A stretch of 64,000 bases of DNA, taken from a bacterium (GTDB lineage Bacteria; Desulfobacterota; DSWW01). The stretch covers positions 1 to 64,000 of the forward strand of contig JANQFG010000167.1 of assembly GCA_028277985.1 (NCBI GenBank), given 5' to 3'. Positions 26,652 through 34,588 of the stretch are shown here, one piece after another. Numbering within the stretch: position 1 is the first letter of the stretch; the number at the start of each line of letters is the position of its first letter. The notes under the pieces were generated by a model. It made no database searches and was not told the DNA's origin. It saw only the letters and a program-made list of their open reading frames with translations. A program made the translations under genes and the position numbers.

Positions 26652-27410
26652 ATGGGCCTGGACATCATCTGTATCGTGCTCGTGGCCGCCTTTTGCGTTC
26701 TCGGCCTCCTGAGCGGTTTTCTCGCCCAGATCATCCGGCTCGGCGCCCTGGTGGGCGCCTTTCTGCTCGCCTATTCGGCCAGCGCCTACACAAAGCCTCT
26801 GCTGGCGAAATGGATCGGCATCGACAACCTCATGGGAGATCTCCTGTCCCTGTTCCTCGGGTGGATCGCCTGCTACATCGCCATCATCCTGATCGGAACG
26901 ATCGTTGCCAAGATCCTCAAGAAGTCCTCCGACTCGATCAAATTCATGGACCGCGTCATGGGGGGAGCCCTGGGTTCGGCCAAAGGGTTCCTGATCGTCT
27001 ACCTGATCGCCTGTGCACTCGTCCTGCTGCGTGAACCCCTGCAGAGAGTCGTCCCAAACGAATACCTCGATTTCAAAGACTCCCGCCTGGCAGCGTTCGC
27101 AGAAGAGCACAATATCTTCTCCAGGATCGCCGTCCCGAACCTGGACAAGCTCGAAGGGGTCACGACCGCCCTCAGCGACAAGAAGACGCGTAGTGAGCTG
27201 CTCAATGATCCAGCCATGAGGGAGTTGAAGCGGAACAAGGCCTTTCAGCGTCTGATCAACGACAAGGAGTTTCAAAGGGCCGTGAACAGCAGGCAAGTGA
27301 GCGCGATCCTGAACAACCCGAGCTTTCGCGCCGCCATGAACGACCCCCAGCTCAGGAAGCTCCTGTCTTCGCTCGATCTGAACAGGGTTCGGGAGACCCT
27401 GGACAGATAG
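26652..27410 (+). CDS. CvpA-family membrane protein
   Basis: A 252-residue protein. Four transmembrane helices lie in the first 130 residues (starting MGLDIICIVLVAAFCVLGLLSG), with the characteristic CvpA line DRVMGGALGSAKGFLIVYLI. A soluble, charged alpha-helical tail (about 140-252) contains repeated short blocks such as LLNDPAMREL, LINDKEFQRA, ILNNPSFRAA and AMNDPQLRKL. The ATG at 26652, with GGGGGG ahead, is preferred over the TTG at 26631. CvpA proteins are linked to colicin V export, biofilm and envelope stress, but the biochemical role is unclear. Confidence 0.75.
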   Translation: MGLDIICIVLVAAFCVLGLLSGFLAQIIRLGALVGAFLLAYSASAYTKPLLAKWIGIDNLMGDLLSLFLGWIACYIAIILIGTIVAKILKKSSDSIKFMDRVMGGALGSAKGFLIVYLIACALVLLREPLQRVVPNEYLDFKDSRLAAFAEEHNIFSRIAVPNLDKLEGVTTALSDKKTRSELLNDPAMRELKRNKAFQRLINDKEFQRAVNSRQVSAILNNPSFRAAMNDPQLRKLLSSLDLNRVRETLDR

Positions 27411-27446
27411 TGGGGCATCCGGACAGATACAAAGGTCATTCCGGGG

Positions 27447-29235
27447 ATGATCACAGCACCGGACCGAAAACCGACAAGACCTTTCCTCGCTTCCCTGACG
27501 GTCTGTCTTCTGACCCTTCTTATGTGCAGCGCCTGCTCCCAGGGTGAGGACGAGTCGGACGAGGTCTCGCCGCCCGCTTCTCCCCCGATTCTCCCGCACG
27601 GCCTGGCGTTTCTCGAGGACATGCGCCTCCTTTCTCTCCCGCCTCGACATGCTGTCACCCGACATGTATCGAGCCACGCCCGTGACGGCGGAAACGCCGA
27701 TCTGGGAAACTATGCGGCCCGGTCGGGCATGGAAACCTATCTATATTGATTTCTCCAGATTCACCGAAGAGAAGGGGGTCCTGACCTTTGCCGGGCAAGA
27801 GGACTATTCAAAAGCCCTGGACCTCCTGAGCCGTTCGGGCCGGAACCCCCATGAAGCGATCGAAGAAGCTGCATCCAGTCAGGGAAGATTCGTTCTGGAA
27901 CCGGGAGGAGAAGAAGTGTTCTTTCGGGAACAGGCCCAGGGATGGATCCTCCTGGTGCAACTCCTTCCCGACAGCCTGTCCGCATCCCGGCTCTCTTCCG
28001 TATGGCTTCAAGGACGGTGGGACGAAGCCCCTGAGCCGCAGCTGGCCGCCCCCCTGCTGGAGTTCTTCGGTTCCGGACTCGGCCCCGAAGCGGTCCAGGC
28101 CTTCCCGCTCGGGATTCATCCGGAGGAAGGGTCGTTCTACTGCTATTTCCCGATGCCCTTTGATACACAGGCGGAACTGTGGCTGGAGACAACCATTACA
28201 TTCGACTACGAGGTCCGTTGGGCGACGCGGCCTGCCTGGGCGGGCGAGGAATCGACGGGTGCGTTCTTCGCCCAATGGAGCGAGGAAGACCCGACCCGGC
28301 CGAACACCGACTACCGGATTCTCCAGGCCGAAGGGTGGGGCCGATATCTCGGTTGCACCCTGACCATGCATGGCGAACGGACGGGGCTGGAGAGCCTGAG
28401 CTATCTGGAAGGGGACGAGAGGGTGTACGCGGACGACAGCCTCTCTCCGAGCCTCTACGGAACCGGTGCAGAAGACTACTTCAACGGCGGCTGGTATTTC
28501 TTCTTCGGCCCCTTCACCCTTCCCTTCCATGGAAACCCGGGCAATCGTGAAGACTCGGAAGGACGGATCTCCACCGGGTGCTACAGGTTTCACATAACCG
28601 ATCCCATCCCGTTCTACAGGAACCTCGATTTCGGGATCGAGCATGGCGGCTTCAACGATCATCCCGCACGGTACAGCTCTGTCGCCTACTACTATGCACG
28701 ACCCGACCCCGTGCTCGTGCTCACGGATTCCCTGGACGTGGGGAACGAAGCGTCCGAAGTGGTTCACCAATACGAGGCCGAAGGGGTATCGTGGACCGGA
28801 GAGTCAACCTTCTACTACGAGGGAGACAGGGACGGTACACTGGGTAGGTTGCTGCCGATCATAGGGCCTCCTCTCAGCCTGCCTCCGGACCTCTCCCCGG
28901 AATCGGTCCGTGACGACGGCCGCCGCATCGGATCGGGCAGCCGTTTCGTAGTGAGGCTGAATCCCGAGAACAGAGGTGTACGCCTGCGCAGGAGAATGGA
29001 TCAGGGCAAAAAGGACCAGGTCGCATCTGTGTGGGTTGATGGGTTGCGTATGTCCTCCCCATGGCATACGCTGGGCTGGAATACGGTCAAACGCTGGAGG
29101 GACGCCGAGTACGAGATCCCCTCACGGTACACCTCTGGAAAGGAAGCGATCACCGTGTCCATCCAGGTGGAGCAGGGTGATCAGGACCCGTGGACGGAGT
29201 ACTTCTACTGGATCTACTGCTACCGGGTTCGATAG
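27447..29235 (+). CDS. GH172 (DUF2961) lipoprotein, apparently frameshifted
   Basis: The main part (about 27744-29235) is a DUF2961/glycoside hydrolase 172 domain with the family signature YGTGAEDYFNGGWYF, followed by HGGFNDHPARYSSVAYYY. Upstream, the natural N-terminus is in another frame. An open frame starting at 27447 encodes a lipoprotein-like signal (LTVCLLTLLMCSAC), a Ser/Pro-rich linker and HVSSHARDGGNADLGNY, which resembles the first conserved block of this family. That frame stops at 27747-27749. The open upstream stretch in the main frame is Arg-rich and looks non-coding. A 1-base loss near 27725-27745 would join the parts. It may be a sequencing error or a real break. GH172 enzymes act on fructose- or arabinose-type glycans. 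Confidence 0.65.
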
Positions 29236-29286
29236 TTGTCTCTTCCGGGTCACCCCAATGAGAACGCAGGAGAAAGGAGAACGACC

Positions 29287-29886
29287 GTGAAAGTGATCGG
29301 AATCCACGCAAGCCCGCGAAAGGGGGCGAACACGGCTACGCTCGTCGAGAAGGTTCTGAAGGGGGCCGCCGACAAGGGTGCGGAAACGAAGCTCGTGGAG
29401 CTTCGCAAACTCGACATGAAGCCTTGCATCGGGTGCGACAAATGCAAGGAGAACCTGGGCCACTGCGTGCAGAAGGACGATCTCACGCCGCTCATGGAAG
29501 AGATGGCGACCTACGACGCGATCGTTCTCGGCACACCGATCTACTGGTTCCACGCAACAGCCCAGTTCAAGACGCTGGTCGACCGGCTCTACTGCTACTA
29601 CGGATTCGAGATCGACCCCGAGACGAACGACTACAAGGAGATCCTTGCCTTTCCCCCAGGCAAGAAGGTCGTCTTTGTCACCTCCCGCGGCGATCCCGAG
29701 GACAAGAAGGACTATGACGTGTTCTACAACAGCCTGAACGACTGGCTCCAGGTCGTCGGGATGGCCCTGCTCGCCTCTTCGATGGAATTTGTCCATCACT
29801 ACGGCTCCTGGAACGAAAAGGACGCGGCCCTCAAGGACGCCGACCTCGTGGCCAGGGCGGAATCCGTGGGTGCTTCACTGGCATAG
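29287..29886 (+). CDS. flavodoxin-fold iron-sulfur flavoprotein-like NAD(P)H reductase
   Basis: A 199-residue protein of the NADPH-dependent FMN reductase/iron-sulfur flavoprotein family. The FMN phosphate loop is ASPRKGANTATLV near the N-terminus. The Cys cluster CIGCDKC...HCVQKDD (about residues 47-60) could hold a [4Fe-4S] centre, as in archaeal Isf. The segment GTPIYWFHATAQFKTLVDR is the flavin isoalloxazine contact region. The start is GTG at 29287 with AGGAGAAAGGAG upstream; a longer in-frame start lies in the untranslated gap. It is probably a small cytoplasmic electron carrier or reductase. A hairpin pair follows. Confidence 0.8.
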   Translation: MKVIGIHASPRKGANTATLVEKVLKGAADKGAETKLVELRKLDMKPCIGCDKCKENLGHCVQKDDLTPLMEEMATYDAIVLGTPIYWFHATAQFKTLVDRLYCYYGFEIDPETNDYKEILAFPPGKKVVFVTSRGDPEDKKDYDVFYNSLNDWLQVVGMALLASSMEFVHHYGSWNEKDAALKDADLVARAESVGASLA

Positions 29887-29924
29887 CAGACAGTGCGGCA
29901 ACTCGCCTCGACATGAATGACCGC

Positions 29925-29998
29925 GCAGGCCCCTCATCCTCTTCCGAGGGGCCTGCCCTCACCTCGGTCTCCGAGGGGCCTGCTGCCCCTCCTCGGAC
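29925..29998 (+). terminator. double hairpin after the flavoprotein gene
   Basis: Perfect 11-bp arms GCAGGCCCCTC (29925-29935) and GAGGGGCCTGC (29946-29956) form the first stem. A second stem starts with another copy of CCGAGGGGC (29971 on) paired to GCCCCTCCTCGG. There is no clean U-tract. It probably terminates transcription from 29287-29886. Confidence 0.5.
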
Positions 29999-30199
29999 TC
30001 CTTCCCATCGTTATACCTGCCTCTGAAACATTCTGGCCATTCATATAACTGATAACTGAATTTTATAATATTTTCTTTGACACGGTGCAGCCGGTGGGTC
30101 TAACCTGAAACCATGACCTGTATCCATTAGGAAAGGGCAGACGTCTTACCCGGTGTTTGGGAGGGTGATTCGTCGACCGTACCTCTTGGAAAGGGGGTG
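29999..30199. other. AT-rich leader of the small membrane peptide gene
   Basis: Beyond the hairpins, the gap before 30200 is AT-rich at 30040-30080. It contains a possible -35 TTGACA (30077-30082) with TAACCT 18 bp further on, which is a weak promoter. No gene is seen. Confidence 0.35.
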
Positions 30200-30412
30200 A
30201 TGGAGATGCAGGCGAACAGGAACGTCCTTCGAGACCACCGCTTTCTTCCCGTGTTTCCTCCCGGGAAGGCCATTAGGGACTGGCTGACCAGGAACCTGAC
30301 GAACGAAAAGGTTGCCGAAGTCGGCCTGGCGCTCGCGGTGGCGATCGCCCTGTGCTATCTCGCATTCACTGTCTATCAGGCTGCGCAATCCTACACGATC
30401 TACGCCCACTAG
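30200..30412 (+). CDS. small single-helix membrane protein
   Basis: A 70-residue protein of unknown function. It has a basic, soluble N-terminal half and one transmembrane helix (VGLALAVAIALCYLAFTVYQ, about 41-60), with a short tail. GGAAAGGGGG precedes the start; GTG at 30197 is an alternative. It stands between the flavoprotein gene and parE, with its own weak upstream promoter candidate. It may be a real small envelope protein; no family was recognised. Confidence 0.5.
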   Translation: MEMQANRNVLRDHRFLPVFPPGKAIRDWLTRNLTNEKVAEVGLALAVAIALCYLAFTVYQAAQSYTIYAH

Positions 30413-30520
30413 CGGACCGGGAACCACCATTCTGAAGAAAACCCCAGAGAGGCATGCGCCCTCCCTAACGGTGAGGCCTATAGTCAGGCCAACCACCCCA
30501 TATATTGTGCTTTTTTCCTT

Positions 30521-30549
30521 TTGACACACAACAGGCTGTGCCCTATACT
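30521..30549 (+). promoter_or_regulatory. near-consensus sigma-70 promoter for parE-parC
   Basis: TTGACA (30521-30526), exactly 17 bp, TATACT (30544-30549). Transcription would start near 30556, leaving a leader of about 80 bases before the parE ATG at 30639. Confidence 0.75.
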
Positions 30550-30638
30550 GCTGCCATCGAGTGACCGAATTCCGTGGAAAACGGCGACTTCGGAGCCCTT
30601 TTCGAACGTCCTGCTGCGCAAATTCTCGAGGAATTCCC

Positions 30639-32459
30639 ATGACATCCGGGAACAGACACGACTATGACGAAAGCAAGGTGAAGACCCTTTCCTCGCTGGA
30701 GCACATCCGCCTTCGAACCGGTATGTACATCGGCCGGACAGGGGACGGCGCCCACTATGATGACGGCATCTACATCCTGCTCAAGGAGGTCATCGACAAC
30801 GGGATCGATGAGTTCATCATGGGCTTCGGCAAGCGAATCGACATCGCCCTCGAGGAGAATCAGGTCACCGTCAGGGATTTCGGGCGGGGAATCCCCCTGG
30901 GCAAGGTCGTCGACTGCGTCTCCCGAATCAACACGGGTGCAAAATACAACGATGATGTCTTCCAGTTCAGCGTAGGACTGAACGGCGTGGGGACCAAGGC
31001 GGTGAACGCCCTGTCCGAGCGGTTCATCGTTCGGAGCTTCCGGAGCGGGAAATTCGTAGAGGCACGGTTCGAAAGGGGTGAACTGGCAAAGGAGGCGAAG
31101 GGCCGCGCCAAGGATGAGCCGGATGGAACGCTGATCCGGTTCGAGCCGGATGCGGACATCTTCGGCCCCTTCTCGTTCCGGGAAGACCACCTGGCAAGAA
31201 GGCTTGGCTTCTATGCCCACCTGAACACGGGCCTGGAAATCTGTCTCAACGGAACGACTTATCGCTCCGCAAGGGGCCTGCTGGATCTGATCCGGGAGGA
31301 GTGCCCCTTCGAGAAACTCTACGAGCCGATCCATTTCAGGGACAAGATGCTGGAGATCGCTTTCACCCACACGAATCGGTTCAGCGAGAACTATTACTCC
31401 TTTGTCAACGGGCAATACACGGTCGATGGCGGAACACACTTGAGCGCCTTCCGTGAAGGCCTGCTGAAGGGAATCAACGAGTTCGCCAAGAGCCGGTTCG
31501 AGGGAGACGACGTGAGGGAGGGCATCGTCGGGGCCGTGGCGATCCGACTGAAGGAGCCGGTCTTCGAGTCCCAGACGAAGAACAAGCTCGGGAACACGGA
31601 GATACGCGCATCCCTGGTGAACCAGGTCCGGGACGTGGTGGTCGATCAGCTTCACCGGAACCCGAAGAAGGTGGAAAAACTCCTACAGAAGATCGAGGAA
31701 ACCGAGAAACTCCGAAAGGAGTTGCAGTCTGTAAAGAAGATGGCTCGCCAGCGGGCCAAGGCGGTCTCCATCCGGATCCCTCAGCTCAAGGACTGCAAGA
31801 CCCACCTGAACAAGAAAAAGCGCACCGGCACGGCCTCCACCATCTTCATCACCGAGGGCCAGTCCGCGGGCGGCTCCTTCGTGAGTTGCCGCGATGTGAA
31901 TACCCAGGCGATCTTCACGCTCAAGGGAAAGCCGCTCAACGTGTGCGATCTCAAGAGGGACGCACTCTACAAGAACGATGAGATCTACAACCTGATGCGA
32001 AGTCTGAACATCGAGGACTCGATCGAACGCCTTCGCTACCAGAACGTGGTCCTGGCGACCGACGCGGATGTGGACGGCATGCACATCCGCAACCTGCTGA
32101 TCACCCTCTTTCTCCGCTTCTTTCAGCCTCTTGTCCGGGAGGGACACTTGCACATCCTGGAAACGCCCCTGTTCCGCGTAAGGAACAAAGCGGAAACGAT
32201 CTACTGTTTTTCGGAAGCGGAGCGCGATGCGGCCCTGAAGCGGCTCAGCAGGGGCGTGGAGATGACCCGGTTCAAAGGGCTGGGCGAGATCTCGCCAAAG
32301 GAGCTGAAGCGGTTCATCGGAGAGGAGATGCGCCTCACCCCGGTGGTCATCAACGGAAACGGCTCTGTCCCGGAGATTCTCACCTTCTATATGGGAAGAA
32401 ACACCCAGGAGCGACGCAACTACATCATGGAAAACCTGATCGTGGACACGACCCCATGA
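30639..32459 (+). CDS. parE: DNA topoisomerase IV subunit B (type IIA)
   Basis: A 606-residue GHKL ATPase/TOPRIM subunit. The ATP site shows EVIDNGIDEF with the DFGRGIP and GLNGVGTKAVNAL blocks. The TOPRIM domain shows EGQSAGG and DADVDG (Mg-binding). It supplies ATP-driven strand passage for decatenation or relaxation together with ParC. The segment FTLKGKPLNVCDL and the length suit the shorter ParE type without a GyrB insert. GAGGAATTCCC precedes the ATG at 30639, and the longer frame from 30561 lies in the leader. The stop overlaps the ParC start by 4 bp. Substrate choice (topo IV versus gyrase-like) is inferred from sequence type only. Confidence 0.9.
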   Translation: MTSGNRHDYDESKVKTLSSLEHIRLRTGMYIGRTGDGAHYDDGIYILLKEVIDNGIDEFIMGFGKRIDIALEENQVTVRDFGRGIPLGKVVDCVSRINTGAKYNDDVFQFSVGLNGVGTKAVNALSERFIVRSFRSGKFVEARFERGELAKEAKGRAKDEPDGTLIRFEPDADIFGPFSFREDHLARRLGFYAHLNTGLEICLNGTTYRSARGLLDLIREECPFEKLYEPIHFRDKMLEIAFTHTNRFSENYYSFVNGQYTVDGGTHLSAFREGLLKGINEFAKSRFEGDDVREGIVGAVAIRLKEPVFESQTKNKLGNTEIRASLVNQVRDVVVDQLHRNPKKVEKLLQKIEETEKLRKELQSVKKMARQRAKAVSIRIPQLKDCKTHLNKKKRTGTASTIFITEGQSAGGSFVSCRDVNTQAIFTLKGKPLNVCDLKRDALYKNDEIYNLMRSLNIEDSIERLRYQNVVLATDADVDGMHIRNLLITLFLRFFQPLVREGHLHILETPLFRVRNKAETIYCFSEAERDAALKRLSRGVEMTRFKGLGEISPKELKRFIGEEMRLTPVVINGNGSVPEILTFYMGRNTQERRNYIMENLIVDTTP

Positions 32460-34528
32460 CCAAGCAGCTCGAGTTCGATTTCGAGATAAAGCCGTCCGCA
32501 CAGACCCCCGGCCCTACGGAGTTGGATGAGGAAATCCTCGCGGAGGTGGATGGAGGGGAGAGCGGGTCGACCCCGCCGGACGGCGAGGACCCGCTCCGGG
32601 TCCTGATGGAGCAGAACTTTCTGCAGTACGCCTCGTATGTGATCTGCGAGCGGGCCATACCGAACCTGGAAGACGGCCTCAAGCCGGTCCAGCGCCGCAT
32701 TCTCCATTCCCTCTGGGAAAAGGACGACGGTCGGTTCATCAAGGTCGCCAATATCGTGGGGCACTGCATGCAGTACCACCCCCATGGGGACGCCTCGATC
32801 ACCGATGCGCTCACCACCCTGACGAACAAGGGCTTCCTGATCGAGGGGCAGGGTAATTTCGGGAACATCCTGACCGGGGATCGAGCCGCAGCTCCCCGGT
32901 ACATCGAATGCAGGCTCACCGATCTGGCCAGGAAAGAGATCTTCAACAAGGATCTGACGAAGTTCGTCCCGAGCTACGATGGACGCAACCAGGAACCGGT
33001 CACCCTGCCCGCAAAGCTGCCCCTTCTGCTGATGCTGGGTGCCGACGGTATCGCCGTGGGCCTCTCCACACGTATTCTTCCCCACAACTTCAAGGAATTG
33101 CTCGAGGCGCAGATCGCGATCCTCCAGAAGAAGCCCTTTTCTCTCACACCCGACTTCCCCCAGGGCGGGCTGCTGGATGTTTCCGAATACAACAAGGGAA
33201 ACGGCCGCTGCCGCCTGCGAGCGCGCATCGAGCAAAGAGGCCCGGACAAGCTGGCCGTTACGGAACTGCCTTTCGGAGCCACCACCGAATCCCTGATCGG
33301 ATCCATCGAGGACGCAATACGGAAGAAGAAGGTTCCGGTGAAGGCAATCGACGACTTCACCGCGGAACAGGTGAACATCGAACTCACCCTCGCCCCGGAC
33401 GCGAAGCCTGCAAAAGCGATCAAGGGGCTCTATGCCTTCACAGGCTGCGAGAGCGCTGTCACCTGCTTTGGGACCCTCATCCACAAAGGTCGCCCGGTAG
33501 GCATGGATGTAGAGGAGATCCTCAAGGAGAACACGAACCAGCTGCTCAAGATTCTAAAGCAGGAGCTCACCCTCGCGAGGCGGCGCCTTCTTGAGGAGAT
33601 CCACGCGAAGACACTCGTACAGATCTTCGTGGAAAACCGGATCTACAAGAACATCGAGAACTGCAAGACCTATCCGGAGGTGCAGGCAGCGGTGATGGAA
33701 GGGCTCGAACCCTTTGCCGGCCAACTCGATCGCCCGATCACGAAACAGGACATCGAGATGCTCCTCGGCATCCGGATCCGTCGCATTTCAAGGTTCGATC
33801 TCGACCGGAGCCGGAAGGAGATCGATGCTTTGCGGGCCGAGCTTCAGCGGGTCGAAAAACAGCTCGAGGATCTGCGAGGCTACGCGGTTCAATATCTGAG
33901 AGGGCTCTTGCGGACCCATGGCAAGAATCACCCGCGCCGCACGCAAGTGACCGTATTCGACAGCATCGAGATCAAAGAGCTGACCGCAAGAGAGCACGAG
34001 ATCCGATACGACGAAGAGAAGGGTTACCTGGGACACAGCATGAAGGAAGGTCGGCTCCTGCTCCAGTGTTCTTCCCTGGACAGGATCCTTCTGGTGTGGA
34101 ACGACGGTCGTTATCGGGTCGTTCAGCCTCCGGAAACCCTGTTCGTGGACACGAACCTCCTCTATACGGCCAAGATCGACCGGGACCGCATCATGACGAT
34201 CGTCTACCAGGAGTACGGCAACGCGTACATGAAGAAATTCAGCTTCGGGGGGACGATCCTGAATAAGGAGTACCGGTGTGCCGGAAAAGCATCGAAGATC
34301 CTGCTCTTTGCGGACGACAGTCCGAAAGAGATCTATGTGAAATACAAGCCGGCCAAACGCCAACGAATCCATCAGCAGCTTTTCCATTCAGCGGATGTGG
34401 CCATCAAGGGCGTAAAGGCCCGCGGCTCGCTCATGGCGCCCAAAGAGATCGACAAGATCTCGACAAGGAAACCCCGCTGGTGGAAAGACGGCGAAAAGGC
34501 CCCCCGCGGAATCTTCCTGGACAAGTGA
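32456..34528 (+). CDS. parC: DNA topoisomerase IV subunit A (type IIA)
   Basis: A 690-residue breakage-reunion subunit. The catalytic tyrosine lies in AAAPRYIECRLTDLA, inside the winged-helix domain after GDRA. The segment DGLKPVQRRILHSLWEKDDGRF is the standard N-terminal ParC/GyrA signature. The coiled tower region follows (about 420-490). The C-terminal part is short and lacks a full GyrA-type six-bladed propeller, which agrees with topo IV. It has an unusual acidic N-terminal extension (about 1-45). It starts inside the parE stop (ATGA overlap), so expression is coupled. It forms the A2B2 enzyme with the protein encoded just upstream. Confidence 0.9.
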   Translation: MTKQLEFDFEIKPSAQTPGPTELDEEILAEVDGGESGSTPPDGEDPLRVLMEQNFLQYASYVICERAIPNLEDGLKPVQRRILHSLWEKDDGRFIKVANIVGHCMQYHPHGDASITDALTTLTNKGFLIEGQGNFGNILTGDRAAAPRYIECRLTDLARKEIFNKDLTKFVPSYDGRNQEPVTLPAKLPLLLMLGADGIAVGLSTRILPHNFKELLEAQIAILQKKPFSLTPDFPQGGLLDVSEYNKGNGRCRLRARIEQRGPDKLAVTELPFGATTESLIGSIEDAIRKKKVPVKAIDDFTAEQVNIELTLAPDAKPAKAIKGLYAFTGCESAVTCFGTLIHKGRPVGMDVEEILKENTNQLLKILKQELTLARRRLLEEIHAKTLVQIFVENRIYKNIENCKTYPEVQAAVMEGLEPFAGQLDRPITKQDIEMLLGIRIRRISRFDLDRSRKEIDALRAELQRVEKQLEDLRGYAVQYLRGLLRTHGKNHPRRTQVTVFDSIEIKELTAREHEIRYDEEKGYLGHSMKEGRLLLQCSSLDRILLVWNDGRYRVVQPPETLFVDTNLLYTAKIDRDRIMTIVYQEYGNAYMKKFSFGGTILNKEYRCAGKASKILLFADDSPKEIYVKYKPAKRQRIHQQLFHSADVAIKGVKARGSLMAPKEIDKISTRKPRWWKDGEKAPRGIFLDK

Positions 34529-34588
34529 GGTGCGATCGCCCTGTCACGATCGCACACAATACCCAGCCCCCACCCAGCTCGGGCGTCT

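Noticed and set aside
27544-27740. N-terminal extension of the GH172 frame
   Set aside because: Its Arg/Ser-rich sequence lacks a signal peptide and looks like a shadow of the lipoprotein frame at 27447-27749.
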